From JABMQB01 sp964575025 (GTDB taxonomy: Bacteria > Bacteroidota > Bacteroidia > Bacteroidales > Prolixibacteraceae), in assembly GCA_964575025.1 (NCBI GenBank), contig CAZNPV010000008.1, positions 1 through 64,000 of the forward strand: DNA of 64,000 bases. Direction: 5' to 3'. The notes under the pieces were generated by a model. It did not search any database. It was not told the origin of the DNA and saw only the letters and a program-made list of their open reading frames with translations. A program made the position numbers and the translations under genes. This document shows positions 41,486 to 50,577 of this stretch, piece by piece; the stretch's first letter is position 1; each line of letters begins with the position of its first letter.

Positions 41486-44119
41486 TCATTCCACTCCGGT
41501 CTCTTTGCCGGTCACCCTGAAGCGGCCTGAGACAACGCCGGTTGTATGAGCATCGGCACTTCCGGTAAATCCCGGTTGTTTTCCACCCACAGACACTGCA
41601 AACCAGCCTGGTTCGATCACCCTGTCATCGTTCTTGTTAATCATCGACAATTGGCGGGGTTCGAGGACAAATTTCACCTCTTTCGCTTCCCCTGCTTCCA
41701 AATAAATTCGTTGAAAACCTTCCAGTTGCCTTACAGGGCGGGGTGTAGAAGCTTCTTCATCGGTAATGTAAAGCTGAACCACCTCTTCTCCTGCAACTTT
41801 CCCTGTATTTTTTACTTTTACAGCAACGGGAACCGGCTCGCCGGCTTTTATTCTCCCTGGAACAATCAGATCCGTATATTCAAACGTGGTATAACTCAAT
41901 CCGAAGCCAAAGGGATAGAGGGGTTCACCCCTGAAATACCTGTAGGTTCTGCCTTCCATAGCATACGCTTCAAAAGGAGGCAACTGATCTACTGATTTAT
42001 AATACGTTACAGGCAATCTCCCTGCCGGATTGCAATCGCCTGACAACACATCGGCAACCGCGTTTCCTCCCTGTTCACCGGGATAACCTGCCAGCATAAT
42101 GGCGTGGATATTTTCGTTTTCCCAGTTCAGGGCCAGGGCACTGCCATTCATCAGAACCAGCACAACCGGTTTGCCTGTTTGAATCATTGCTTTCATCAGA
42201 TCACGTTGCTCTTCAGGAAGCCTCAGATGCGTCCGGTCGCCTCCTCTGAATCCGTCGATCTCCATTTCCATCTCTTCACCTTCAAGTCGTTGCGACAATC
42301 CCATAACCAGGATTACCGCATCGGCTTCCTCTGCCGTTTTTACCGCATCCTCCAGCATATTGGGATTGGGCATGGACCAGAGCAACCGGACATCGCCTTC
42401 CCCGAACCAGTTCTTATATTCATACACAAGGGGGTATTTCACCCCGGCTTCCAGATACACCTCTTTTTCGTGATGGTTTCCATGATGGATTGACGTATGT
42501 GTCAGTATTTCTTCCCCGCCAAGCTTTACGGACAATCCGGGCATTCCCCAGCAACCCATGGCATAATTTCCCGACACCGGAGGCACGAGGTACCCGGTCC
42601 AGCGGATGCTGAAATTGTCGACAGGCAGTTCCGGAGAAGGAGAACCGGCTTCCCAGTAAAAATTGATCTGATCATCGATACGGGTCATCACCGGATCACC
42701 TGTCAGTTCCGCATTGGCGAAATATTCGCCACGCAAGCCCTGTCGCCCATCCGGGGTCTGCAAATACACCGAAGGAACCGGTTTCAGGTTGTGTACTCCC
42801 TCTGCCAGATGGCATCCTTCGGCATACACTATTTCTGTGGCAGGCTCGAATTTGTTTTTTAAGCCCTCAAGGATGGTGACCGGATGGAGGGATATCCCAT
42901 GGTAATTTCCAACCAACGCTTCCCAGTTATCCGCATTGGGCCCGATCACTGCCATTCGTTTTATATCTTTTGAAAGAGGAAGAATAGCCTCTTTATTCTT
43001 CAGGAGCACAATACTTTTTTTCGCAGCTTCACGTGCCAGGGTGGAATGGATCTGAGAAGTAACCACAGAATAAGGAATCCGGGCATACGGATTTATTTCT
43101 TCCGGGTCAAACATTCCTAGTTTGAAGCGGGCTGTAAACAGCCTTTTCACCGAAACATCAATTTCCTCTTCTTTAATCAATCCGCGTTCTACTGCCTCCA
43201 GAAGCGAAGGATACGATTCTCCGCAATTCAGGTCGGTTCCGGTTTTCACCGCTATGGCAGCGGCTTCTGCTGCATCGTCGGAGAAATCCTGAAAGGTATA
43301 AAAATCAGAGATCGCCCAGCAATCAGAAACCACATACCCTTCAAATCCCCACTCTTCTCTGAGAATCTTAAAAAGCAGCGGACTGGCACAACAGGGATAT
43401 CCATAAAGCTGGTTGTAAGCTCCCATAACAGAATAGGCGCCCCCTTCAGCGACCAGTGTGCGGAATGCAGGAAGGTACGTTTCGAAGAGATCTCTTTTGC
43501 TGACTGTTGCATTAAATTCATGCCGCAGAGGTTCAGGACCTGAGTGAACGGCATAATGTTTGGCGGTAGCTACTGTTTTCAGGTATTCCGGATGATCGCC
43601 CTGGAGTCCTTTAACAAACTGAAGCCCCATTTGCCCGGTCAGATACGGATCTTCGCCATAGGTTTCATGCCCCCGGCCCCACCGGGGATCCCGGAAAATA
43701 TTGACATTGGGAGACCAGAAAGTCAATCCACGGTAAATACCCCGAACTCCCTGTCTGAGCGATTCGTGGTGTTTGGCACGGGCTTCATCAGAAATGGCAG
43801 TAGCTACCCGCAACATCAGATTCCGGTCCCACGAACCGGCAATGGTTATCGATTGAGGAAAGACGGTGGCATACCCGGCCCTGGCAACCCCGTGCAGGCT
43901 TTCATTCCACCAATTGTACTCAGGAACCCCGAGCCTTTCAATGGCCGGAGCCTCATACGACATCTGCCCGATCTTCTCTTCAAGCGTCATGGCTGAAACA
44001 AGGCGGGTTACACGCTCTTCAACAGAAAGTGAATAATCCTGATAAATCCGGTCCTGAGCCATAAGAGAAATGGCATAAAAGAAAAGAAACGGGGTAAGAA
44101 TAAATTTTTTTACTTGCAT
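41486..44119 (-). CDS. GH3 beta-glycosidase with PA14 and FnIII-like domains
   Basis: This 877-residue exported protein has a signal peptide ending near residue 21. The GH3 TIM barrel runs from about 35 to 340, with KH (187-188) and the nucleophile D266 in VVSDCWAIS. The alpha/beta sandwich domain follows (IVLLKNKEAILPLS near 380), with a PA14-like insert at about 470-600 (LRGEYFANAEL, WTGYLVPPVSGNY). The C-terminal fibronectin-III-like domain is at 765-870. The inserted PA14 often shapes substrate choice in beta-glucosidases and beta-xylosidases. Periplasmic or outer-surface hydrolysis of plant or bacterial glycans is expected; exact sugar unknown. Confidence 0.92.
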   Translation of the reverse strand: MQVKKFILTPFLFFYAISLMAQDRIYQDYSLSVEERVTRLVSAMTLEEKIGQMSYEAPAIERLGVPEYNWWNESLHGVARAGYATVFPQSITIAGSWDRNLMLRVATAISDEARAKHHESLRQGVRGIYRGLTFWSPNVNIFRDPRWGRGHETYGEDPYLTGQMGLQFVKGLQGDHPEYLKTVATAKHYAVHSGPEPLRHEFNATVSKRDLFETYLPAFRTLVAEGGAYSVMGAYNQLYGYPCCASPLLFKILREEWGFEGYVVSDCWAISDFYTFQDFSDDAAEAAAIAVKTGTDLNCGESYPSLLEAVERGLIKEEEIDVSVKRLFTARFKLGMFDPEEINPYARIPYSVVTSQIHSTLAREAAKKSIVLLKNKEAILPLSKDIKRMAVIGPNADNWEALVGNYHGISLHPVTILEGLKNKFEPATEIVYAEGCHLAEGVHNLKPVPSVYLQTPDGRQGLRGEYFANAELTGDPVMTRIDDQINFYWEAGSPSPELPVDNFSIRWTGYLVPPVSGNYAMGCWGMPGLSVKLGGEEILTHTSIHHGNHHEKEVYLEAGVKYPLVYEYKNWFGEGDVRLLWSMPNPNMLEDAVKTAEEADAVILVMGLSQRLEGEEMEMEIDGFRGGDRTHLRLPEEQRDLMKAMIQTGKPVVLVLMNGSALALNWENENIHAIMLAGYPGEQGGNAVADVLSGDCNPAGRLPVTYYKSVDQLPPFEAYAMEGRTYRYFRGEPLYPFGFGLSYTTFEYTDLIVPGRIKAGEPVPVAVKVKNTGKVAGEEVVQLYITDEEASTPRPVRQLEGFQRIYLEAGEAKEVKFVLEPRQLSMINKNDDRVIEPGWFAVSVGGKQPGFTGSADAHTTGVVSGRFRVTGKETGVE

Positions 44120-44210
44120 ATAATTAATTTAAAACACTGGCTTTCTTTATAATAAACATCAGCATCGCCACAGATTGATTTTGTTTGTTCCTCTCTTTCA
44201 CCGGGTACAA

Positions 44211-46088
44211 TCAACACGTCAGAGCTTTGGCATAGGCTTCATCGTAGAATTTTCTCAGGTTGCGCCAGCCAAACTGCAGGGATGCCTCCTCCGATTTATA
44301 CCGCAGGGAGATCCTTTCTCTCCGGTCCAGTTTAACAAAACCGAAAAGGACGTTGGCCAGATCTTCAGCCGAATCATGAAAACTCTTATCTCTTCTTCTC
44401 AGGATAAAAACGCCCATTTCCGCATGATCAGGGACGTACTTCATCACATAATCGCCAAATCCTGACAGGTCACTGGTTATAGCCGGAATACCGCTGGCCA
44501 GGCATTCCAGGGGTGTGTAGCCCCATGGCTCGTAGTAACTGGGGAAGATGCCCATATGGCATCCCCTCACAAACTGGTGATAATCCATGTTAAACAGAGG
44601 ATTTGAAGCCGCAACAAAATCAGGATGGTAGACGACCTTGACCCGGTCGTGCCGGTTGTTCACCAGGTTGGCCGACCGCAGGAAATTCAACACCTCGTCT
44701 TTTGAGTCATCTGTCAGGTTGTGGGTAACAACGGTGGGCAGTTCCCTGGATTTCCATCCCTGAACCAACCTTCGGAGTTTATACCGTTCATATTCATCAA
44801 CCATTTTTGTTAAATCAGGCAAAACAGCAACGTTATTGCTTGAAGTTATTTCCTTATATAACCGTTCTCCCACCTGGTTTTTAATATCCTCACAAACATT
44901 CTTGATCTCCTCCATCTGAGCCCTTGATTCGAGAACTCCCGGATTAAACGAATGGAACGGCCGTTTGGTGATAAAAAAAGTCACCACCGTCCGGTCGAGG
45001 TTGGCCTGCTGCATTTTCCAGTTCAGACGCGCCAGGGCTTCCAGGGTCAGATCATACCCTTTGTTATGGTATTCATACCTTCCTGATGTCGTGAAATAGA
45101 TGGTTTTATCCAGGTCGAATGAATAACTTTGAAAGAAATGGCCTCTGACAAATTCATTGATCTTTTCCTTGTATTCCAGGTGAAGCGTTTGCATATGATG
45201 GATCACCTCAAACCGCTTGATGTTAATTCCGTTGGGCAGAATCAAATCCGGTTTCCGTCCCAGCAGATGTTCACATTCGCGCGCGGTAAGTTCACTCACC
45301 GTAGTAAATACATGGGCACCATGGGCCGCCGCTCTTTCAAACTGGGCAATGGACATTACATTGAATTTCTTTGCTTCAGTTTCCCAGTTGTAAAACGACA
45401 GATGGTCATAAAAACGGGGATCGTTCATGGCCAGGTATCTGCCCAGCAAGGTAGCATGGGTAGTAAATACCAGCTTCATTTTCAGGTTTTCACGCCGCAA
45501 TTCCGGGATAGCCACTCCTGCCATCCATTCATGAAAATGGGCTATTATATTAGCTTCCAGCACATTCCCATAACACAACCGTTTAAAAAACTCCTCCATC
45601 ATATACCCAAAAGCAGCAATCTCATCAAGCATTTTATCCTGTGGTGGCAAGGCAATGCTATGATGCTCCCACAATTCATATTTGATTCTGTCCAATTGGG
45701 GAAACACCGAATAAATGTTGAACAGAATAACCCTGGGTTTTCCGGAAACCAGCCAGTTGCCGTAATATACATCAAACCCTTCGTCATTCATTCCCTGAAC
45801 CATTCGAAAGAGGGGGTCTGCATCGTCCGTAATCGGATCCACCATTATGTCCGTCTGCTCCTTAAAATACGGCCCCAGGAGGCAGTAGTTGTCGCCTCCC
45901 CATTTATCGATCACCGAAGGCACTTTGGATCGAATAACCGTATGAATGCCCCCTACCGGATTGCATACCTCCCAGGCACATTCAAACAAAAAAGAATCTG
46001 TAAACAGAGGAACCTGTTTTTCTTCTTCCGGTTCTGCACTTTTGCTTCGTTTCATAGTACAAGCTGATTGGTTTGAACTCTGTTTCAT
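44211..46088 (-). CDS. glycogen synthase, eukaryote-type (GT3)
   Basis: This 625-residue protein takes the ATG at 46088 as its start; the longest reading needs a TTG, and an ATG at 46055 is also possible. It belongs to the GYS/GT3 family that extends glycogen from UDP-glucose, rather than the bacterial GlgA family. Signatures are LFECAWEVCNPVGGIHTVI (about 33-51 of this form), HFHEWMAGVAIP, TTHATLLGRY, and the C-terminal PSYYEPWGYTPLECLASGIP with the Glu pair. Cytoplasmic. GT3 enzymes are typical of Bacteroidota and fungi or animals. The upstream neighbour is a remnant of a secreted protein, so it is probably expressed alone. Confidence 0.9.
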   Translation of the reverse strand: MKQSSNQSACTMKRSKSAEPEEEKQVPLFTDSFLFECAWEVCNPVGGIHTVIRSKVPSVIDKWGGDNYCLLGPYFKEQTDIMVDPITDDADPLFRMVQGMNDEGFDVYYGNWLVSGKPRVILFNIYSVFPQLDRIKYELWEHHSIALPPQDKMLDEIAAFGYMMEEFFKRLCYGNVLEANIIAHFHEWMAGVAIPELRRENLKMKLVFTTHATLLGRYLAMNDPRFYDHLSFYNWETEAKKFNVMSIAQFERAAAHGAHVFTTVSELTARECEHLLGRKPDLILPNGINIKRFEVIHHMQTLHLEYKEKINEFVRGHFFQSYSFDLDKTIYFTTSGRYEYHNKGYDLTLEALARLNWKMQQANLDRTVVTFFITKRPFHSFNPGVLESRAQMEEIKNVCEDIKNQVGERLYKEITSSNNVAVLPDLTKMVDEYERYKLRRLVQGWKSRELPTVVTHNLTDDSKDEVLNFLRSANLVNNRHDRVKVVYHPDFVAASNPLFNMDYHQFVRGCHMGIFPSYYEPWGYTPLECLASGIPAITSDLSGFGDYVMKYVPDHAEMGVFILRRRDKSFHDSAEDLANVLFGFVKLDRRERISLRYKSEEASLQFGWRNLRKFYDEAYAKALTC

Positions 46089-46211
46089 GAATGATTCTCT
46101 AAATATAGAGGGAAAGAAAGATTTTAGCAATGATTACATCCTGTTTTTAAACTAAAACAGCAATAAAAAGAATCCTGACCTTACCGGTTTTTAGTATACA
46201 ATATGCTGTAA

Positions 46212-46724
46212 AACATACCTTTTCCGGGGTATGTAGGCGAAAATGCCGTATTTTCACCAACAGTTAATACAGAAGAGGAAGGGTTTTTCTTTGCCAAAAT
46301 AAACAAAGAAGGGGTCTTTGAATTTGCTAATTCATATTACACCGGAGAGACTGATCACGAATTCTCCACAGGCTATGTTGCTTGCGATAAAAGCGGAAAC
46401 CTATATTTTACCACCAGCCACTTTATACCCCTTTCGCTTGGCACCCAAATTCTCAGACAGGAACTAAATCCCCTGGTTAAAATATATCCCAATCCCTGCA
46501 ACAGCATACTAACTATCGGATATATTTCGGGCACGACCGGGATGGTAGATATCCGGATTTATGATTTCATGGGACAGAAAATATATGAAATACAAAAAAA
46601 TGCCGTACAGGGAAACAACAACTACTATCTCAATTTATCGCATCTGCAACCAGGTTTGTATATCTTTTCAATTGCACAAGGGCAAAAAACGGTGGCGACA
46701 CAGAAATTTATAAAAGAGAATTAA
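46212..46724 (+). pseudogene. 3' remnant of a secreted protein with a T9SS type A sorting domain
   Basis: The frame is open from 46212, after a TAA at 46209, to the stop at 46722-46724, about 170 codons without a plausible start. The first half reads like a propeller fragment (EGFFFAKINKEGVFEFANS, DKSGNLYFTTSH). The last 75 residues are a textbook T9SS type A sorting domain: VKIYPNPCNSILTI, VDIRIYDFMGQKIYE, LSHLQPGLYIFSI, and a KFIKEN end. The N-terminal part with the signal peptide is missing. It shows that the organism uses or used the type IX secretion system. Confidence 0.7.
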
Positions 46725-49657
46725 TCCTCCAGGTTCCGGTTTTCAATTCGTTCCAGTTTACTTACCCCAATGCTGATAAACCCGAATTCCTCCACGACCT
46801 TTCCATGAATAATATAGCATCCCGGCCCCTGAAACGGATATTTCTTTAGCGATGGCGGAAAGTGAACCGTATCCATCCAGTTTCCGTCCCGGTCGATCCA
46901 GGTACCAAAATACATAAGCCGGCCGTTAGCGGTTCGTGTGGGCTTCCGGTGGACCAGGTACCCTTCCATCACAATGTTCTTCCCTGTCAGTTGCGGTAAA
47001 TCAGACGATCGGGTTGTTGTTATGGGGTGTTCTTTCAGGATCTCAAAGGGAGAGATCAATGCGAATCCCAACAGTTCTATTTCATCGAATGCATCTTCCA
47101 GTTCATGTTTCCACAGCTCAGGCAGTTTGGCATTCTTCACCTCCGGATTAAAAAGGGCAGGTCCGGGTCGGGTCTTTTTTGCATGTCCCAGCCGCTTATG
47201 GGCCTCCCAGAGCAGCTTCTTTTTGTCGATTCCTGTAAAACGGAAAGCTCCGATGCGCAGCAAAAGAATCAACTGTTCCAGGGAAACCGGTACGCGTTCG
47301 GTAAAATCTCCCAGATCGCTGAAGGCTCCTTCGACCCCCCTTGCTTTAAGAATTTTCTCCCCGGTTTCCCGTTCCAGTTGTTTGAGCAGTCCGAAACCCA
47401 GGAAAATGGTATTTCCTTCGATGCGGTTCAGCCAGTCGCTTCTGTTCACACAGGGGGCTTCGATGGTAGCTCCCAGTTTTCGTGCTTCATGCACATAGAG
47501 TTCAAAACGGTAAAATCCACCGCCGTTGTTCAGGGTTGCCACCATATATTCCAGCGGGTAATATGCCTTTAGAAACAAGGCCTGAAAACTCTCTACGGCA
47601 TAGCTTGCCGAATGCCCTTTGGCAAATGCATAATTGGCAAAGCTTTCGATCTGTTTCCAGATCTCCTCAACCATCGTTTCCCGGTATTTCCTTGCCCGGC
47701 AGTTTTCAAAAAACCGTTTTTTCACGCTTTGAAAATCATTCCGTTGCCGGTATTTCCATGACATACCCCGGCGTAACACATCGGCTTCATCGAGTGTCAG
47801 TCCTGCAAAATAATGGGCTACTTTGATCACATCTTCCTGATAGACCATCACCCCATAGGTTTCTTCCAGGATTGTATACAGTTCAGGCAATGCCTGTCTG
47901 GCTTTTTCGCGTCTTTCCGGATGTTGAAACCGGAGAATGTATTCGCGCATCATTCCGCTGCCGGCAACCCCCGGCCGGATAATGGAGCTGGCAGCAACCA
48001 GGCTTTTGTAATCATCGGCTTTCAGCTTGGTGAGGAGCATCCGCATCGCCGGCGATTCAATATAAAAACATCCGATGGCATTCCCCGTCTTAAGAAGGCT
48101 CTTCACCCGGGGGTCCTCTTTAAAGCGTTTGATGTTGTTGATATCAATGGTTACGCCTCTGTTTATACGGATAATCTCCAGGGCATCCTTGATTTTTCCC
48201 AATCCGCGTTGACTCAGGATATCAAATTTATACAACCCGATATCTTCTGCCACCACCATATCAAACTGGGTGGAAGGAAATCCCTTGGGAAGCATTTCCG
48301 TTGCCGTATAATTCCGGATGGGTTTTTCAGAAATCAGAATGCCGCTGGCATGGATGCTGCAATGGTTTGGAAATCCGGAAATATAGCGGCTGTACCGGAT
48401 GACCCACTCCCTGTACTCCCCCGCCTTTGGGGAATCGGGATCCTTCTGAAGTTCCACGATCTCCTCATCGGGGAGGCCAAACACTTTGCCGACCTCCCGG
48501 ACAGCAGACTTATGGTTATAGGTTATATAGGTACCCAGCAAGGCCGTATATTCATATCCGTAGGTTTCAAAAATATAGCGGGTTATGTCATCCCGGTCGG
48601 CCCATGAAAAATCAATGTCAAAATCGGGAGGCGATGTACGATACGGATTGATAAACCGTTCGAAGTAAAGATCCAGTTCAATGGGATCTACATTGGTTAT
48701 CCGCAACAAATAAGCCACCAGGCTATTGGCTCCACTACCCCGCCCTACATAAAAATAGTTCTTTTGCTGTGCATACCCGATAATATCCCGGTTGATCAGA
48801 AAATAAGAACAAAACCCCATCTTCCGGATGGCCCGCAGTTCTTTGTCCAAACGGTCTTTCACTTCCTGACCCGGATGCTCATACCGGTAAGTCAATCCCT
48901 TTTCACACTCTTTTTTGAGCAATGCAAAATCTTCATCTTCCGAGACCGTATAAAAACGTTTGTTTTTATTTTCCCCGAAACGGAATTCCATTGCGCAGCT
49001 TTTCAGAAGAGTTTGGGTATTTTCTATGATCTCAGGATAGGCAGCAAACCGGTTCAGCAATTCCTCTTTGGGAATAAACCGGTCGTGCATCGACGCCTGT
49101 TCCGATGCAGGCAGTTTGCTCAACAGCGTATGGTTGCCTATGGCCCGGAGCACCCGGTGAATGTTATAATCCCGTTTATGCCGGAAAAGGGCATTTTGGA
49201 AAATCACCAGTTTGGAGTGCTTTTCTTTCCAGCCACTAAAAGGCAATGTATTCAGTGCTTCAGGACCCACGCCGATAAATTCGTGCCTTTTCAGGTTCCT
49301 TTTCTGAGAAGCAAAGGGATAAATAAAGAAAACATGCCTGCAATCAGGAGCCTCTTCCGGAAAATCCTTTTTTGCATGCAGGTGTTCCGACAGATACTCG
49401 TTCAGTTCCCTGAATCCCTCCTCATTTCGGGCAATCCCCACAAATTGTTGCTTCACACCGTTTCTGAAATCGATACCCAAAACAGGACGTATTCCAGATT
49501 CCGGAGCCCGGCGTACAAACTCCAGGCATGCCGACGTGTTATTGATATCCGTTAAAACAGCCGTTGAATAGCCCCCGGATGAAACCTCCTGTAATACCTC
49601 CTCAACAGAAAGCGTCCCGCAGGAAAAGCTGTAATATGTATGACAGGCAAGAAACAA
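46721..49657 (-). CDS. DNA polymerase III alpha-like subunit (short DnaE, error-prone type)
   Basis: This 978-residue C-family polymerase is shorter than replicative DnaE (about 1160-1270). The start is TTG at 49657: the frame has no ATG upstream, and homologues begin just before the PHP motif, here LACHTYYSFSCGTLSVEE. The first PHP ligand pair HxH reads HTYYS, so metal binding and proofreading are doubtful. Catalytic aspartates lie in PDFDIDF (about 344-350). The OB domain is near 900. In Bacteroidota the same short DnaE usually sits with a Y-family polymerase, forming an SOS mutasome; no such partner is here. A -7 box lies just upstream. Confidence 0.88.
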   Translation of the reverse strand: MFLACHTYYSFSCGTLSVEEVLQEVSSGGYSTAVLTDINNTSACLEFVRRAPESGIRPVLGIDFRNGVKQQFVGIARNEEGFRELNEYLSEHLHAKKDFPEEAPDCRHVFFIYPFASQKRNLKRHEFIGVGPEALNTLPFSGWKEKHSKLVIFQNALFRHKRDYNIHRVLRAIGNHTLLSKLPASEQASMHDRFIPKEELLNRFAAYPEIIENTQTLLKSCAMEFRFGENKNKRFYTVSEDEDFALLKKECEKGLTYRYEHPGQEVKDRLDKELRAIRKMGFCSYFLINRDIIGYAQQKNYFYVGRGSGANSLVAYLLRITNVDPIELDLYFERFINPYRTSPPDFDIDFSWADRDDITRYIFETYGYEYTALLGTYITYNHKSAVREVGKVFGLPDEEIVELQKDPDSPKAGEYREWVIRYSRYISGFPNHCSIHASGILISEKPIRNYTATEMLPKGFPSTQFDMVVAEDIGLYKFDILSQRGLGKIKDALEIIRINRGVTIDINNIKRFKEDPRVKSLLKTGNAIGCFYIESPAMRMLLTKLKADDYKSLVAASSIIRPGVAGSGMMREYILRFQHPERREKARQALPELYTILEETYGVMVYQEDVIKVAHYFAGLTLDEADVLRRGMSWKYRQRNDFQSVKKRFFENCRARKYRETMVEEIWKQIESFANYAFAKGHSASYAVESFQALFLKAYYPLEYMVATLNNGGGFYRFELYVHEARKLGATIEAPCVNRSDWLNRIEGNTIFLGFGLLKQLERETGEKILKARGVEGAFSDLGDFTERVPVSLEQLILLLRIGAFRFTGIDKKKLLWEAHKRLGHAKKTRPGPALFNPEVKNAKLPELWKHELEDAFDEIELLGFALISPFEILKEHPITTTRSSDLPQLTGKNIVMEGYLVHRKPTRTANGRLMYFGTWIDRDGNWMDTVHFPPSLKKYPFQGPGCYIIHGKVVEEFGFISIGVSKLERIENRNLED

Positions 49658-49682
49658 ACCGATATTCTGAATAGTAATTACA

Positions 49683-49690
49683 CAAAAGTA
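49683..49690 (-). promoter_or_regulatory. -7 promoter box for the short DnaE gene
   Basis: On the minus strand TACTTTTG fits TAnnTTTG and lies 26 bases before the TTG start, which supports that start. No LexA-like palindrome was seen. Confidence 0.45.
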
Positions 49691-49825
49691 ACCATACTAA
49701 AGTTTCGCACTTCTATTAAAAATCGTATTCTGATGCTATTTATAAATTGATAAAATTAATAAGGTATGTGAAATCTAAATTTTATAGATTCTCTTTCTAC
49801 CTGATTTTTTGTGAATTTTAGTGAA

Positions 49826-49877
49826 TTCGTGTTTTTGTGGCTATAAATTTTTCGCCACCAGGGCACAAAAACACGAA
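49826..49877. repeat. 14-bp inverted repeat in an intergenic region
   Basis: TTCGTGTTTTTGTG (49826-49839) is perfectly complementary to CACAAAAACACGAA (49864-49877). The spacer includes GCCACCAGGG, and flanking text of the kind GTGAATTTTAGTGAATTC belongs to the same degenerate family of intergenic repeats seen in environmental Bacteroidota. No ORF here. The remaining gap from 49658 to 50047 is AT-rich and shows nothing else. Confidence 0.8.
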
Positions 49878-50047
49878 ATACCATAGAGTTGCACAAAAAA
49901 TTTTCAAACAGCTTCAGGATGGTGTCACCTCTTATCCCTAAAACCGGGCAGAGGATAAGAAATGATTTCTTTTATGAGAAAAAACCCTTTAAAATAAATT
50001 TTTTTACATAGATGAAACGTTATTTTTACTTTTTTTAAATTCATTCG

Positions 50048-50530
50048 ATGGACTATTTACTCATTGCAATTGGTATTATTCTTATGATTCTGGGACTGGC
50101 CGGGAGCATCCTTCCTGTATTGCCTGGTCCTCCGTTGAGTTATCTGGGGTTGTTGTTGCTTCATTTTACGCACCGTTACCAGTTTTCATCCCGTTTTTTG
50201 ATCCTATGGCTTGTACTTACCGTAGTGGTTTACGTGCTCGACTATGTCGTTCCTGCCTGGGGTGCGAAAAAATTCGGAGGCAGCAAACGCGGAGTATGGG
50301 GAAGTGTGATCGGATTGGTACTGGGTCTTCTGTTTTTTCCGCCTTTTGGCATTATCATAGGGCCCTTTGCGGGCGCTGTAATCGGGGAATTAACGGCCGG
50401 GAAAGATTCAAACTCCGCCCTGAAGAGCGGATTCGGTTCATTCGTCGGATTCCTCACGGGAACGATCCTGAAACTGATCGTCTCTGGGATGATGACCTGG
50501 CATTTTTTCAGGGAAATCATTGTCAACTGA
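50048..50530 (+). CDS. DUF456 membrane protein
   Basis: This 160-residue inner-membrane protein has four hydrophobic segments (about 2-38, 48-70, 85-120, 135-158). The DUF456 pattern includes the GxxGSILPVLPGPPLSYLGL loop (near 18-37) and the Gly-rich WGAKKFGGSKRG and GPFAGAVIGEL parts (glycine-zipper-like). Function unknown. It precedes ligA by 47 bases on the same strand, but ligA has its own -7 box, so no operon is certain. Confidence 0.87.
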   Translation: MDYLLIAIGIILMILGLAGSILPVLPGPPLSYLGLLLLHFTHRYQFSSRFLILWLVLTVVVYVLDYVVPAWGAKKFGGSKRGVWGSVIGLVLGLLFFPPFGIIIGPFAGAVIGELTAGKDSNSALKSGFGSFVGFLTGTILKLIVSGMMTWHFFREIIVN

Positions 50531-50551
50531 AAAAAAATACTCCTCATTTCC

Positions 50552-50559
50552 TATTTTTG
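50552..50559 (+). promoter_or_regulatory. -7 promoter box for ligA
   Basis: TATTTTTG matches TAnnTTTG and ends 18 bases before the ligA ATG at 50578. This supports that ATG over longer readings of the frame. Confidence 0.5.
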
Positions 50560-50577
50560 TTTTCAGAACCTAACAGC

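Noticed and set aside
47813..48607. 264-codon plus-strand ORF over the polymerase gene
   Set aside because: Antisense shadow; the minus strand carries the catalytic aspartates and OB domain in one intact frame.
50206..50577. N-terminal extension of ligA
   Set aside because: It overlaps the DUF456 gene in another frame, and LigA homologues start near the ATG at 50578.
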